NCBI RefSeq assembly: GCF_910592395.1
Contig: NC_088312.1
Coordinates: 13,764,001 to 13,828,000 of the forward strand
DNA from: Lineus longissimus
Taxonomy: Eukaryota; Nemertea; Pilidiophora; Heteronemertea; Lineidae
Length of the DNA: 64,000 bases
Direction of reading: 5' to 3'
The translations under genes were made by a program, and so were the position numbers. This document shows, piece by piece, positions 63,674-64,000 of the stretch. Within the stretch, counting starts at the first letter, position 1. Every line of letters begins with the position of its first letter. The notes beneath the pieces are model-generated. The model was not told the DNA's origin. It worked only from the letters and a program-made list of their open reading frames with translations, and did no database searches.

Positions 63674-64000
63674 CCCAGAGTCAAAAAGTGCTCAGATCTC
63701 GAAAAATGTCCAATCAGCAGGGGTCTAGCGCACTCGGAGGTGATAGGCAGGTAGTCTGAGCATAATAATCCGTCGTAAAACCTCGGGGACGTCTTTTACC
63801 TTTTGCGTGAAGCCCATCCCAGAGTCGAAAATCGGCCCCGGTCGAGGGGGGTAGGCGAGCATAAAAGTGCTCAGATCTCGAAAACTGTCCAATCAGCAGG
63901 GGTCTAGCACACTTGGAGGTGATAGGCATGTAGTCTGAGCATAATAACCCGTCGTAAAACCTCGGGGACATCTTTTACCTTTTGCGTGAAGCCCATCCCA
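63674..64000. repeat. 179-bp tandem repeat, running off the window
   Basis: CCTCGGGGACRTCTTTTACC recurs at 63781 and 63960. The first unit lacks about 36 bp present in the second (CGAAAATCGGCCCCGGTCGA and following). The 85-codon minus frame spans the repeat and is probably not a gene. Confidence 0.75.

Noticed and set aside
63714-63971. 85-codon minus frame at the window end
   Set aside because: It merely spans the 179-bp tandem repeat and itself repeats, so it is not evidence for a gene.

Overview
The window reads as nuclear DNA of a marine invertebrate. An ambulacrarian deuterostome (echinoderm or hemichordate) is my best guess, but this is inference only. The grounds are AT-rich intergenic DNA, dense transposons of typically animal families (DIRS, Gypsy, PIF/Harbinger, Mutator-like, Tc1, CR1-like LINEs, Helentron-like repeats), GT-AG introns, and frequent TACATGTA and TAGGCCTA palindromes. 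No rRNA, tRNA, CRISPR or bacterial-type operon was found. Most of the sequence is mobile-element derived, and host genes appear only as exons between the elements.

Layout. 1-6.5 kb: terminal pieces of a Helentron-like repeat, then a unit of two identical 477-bp direct repeats (943-1419, 4771-5247) enclosing a 733-codon Mutator-like transposase frame (minus) and, tail-to-tail with it, a 120-residue open exon for an I-PpoI-like His-Cys box endonuclease (plus). 6.9-12.5 kb: tandem and inverted repeats, and two Helentron-like elements whose units carry nuclear-receptor-like half-sites. 12.5-23 kb: mostly intergenic, with a possible last exon (14488-14892), a truncated LINE (about 15.95-16.9 kb), small MITEs and iterated short words. 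23.75-24.16 kb: first coding exon of an unrecognised minus-strand gene. 24240-30146: a Gypsy retrotransposon with 115-bp LTRs that look identical and a 5-bp target duplication. Its reverse transcriptase is interrupted by a 0.9-kb foldback insert. 31-34.3 kb: a higher-order satellite built from transposon ends and hit by a MITE, a 931-bp element with 9-bp target duplications, and a foldback element. 36-39 kb: an open frame with a signal peptide and one TAG, an SGNH-hydrolase-like exon and a 109-bp minisatellite.

39.8-53.4 kb is the best organised stretch. Exons of an unrecognised plus-strand gene (41103-41326, 41655-41744, 52135-52203, 52627-52815, 53130-53353) join in consistent phase. One intron holds about 10.2 kb of nested transposons: a deletion derivative of a PIF/Harbinger element, split by a structurally complete DIRS retrotransposon (42331-48882), followed head-to-tail by a near-full-length copy of the same Harbinger family (49110-52113). 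In that copy the transposase and MADF-BESS genes lie on opposite strands with exons interleaved through each other's introns.

54-64 kb: an 88-bp minisatellite, a truncated LINE (minus), a decayed Tc1 transposase, hairpin MITEs, intergenic DNA, and a 179-bp tandem repeat running off the window end. All calls come from reading the sequence; no searches were run.
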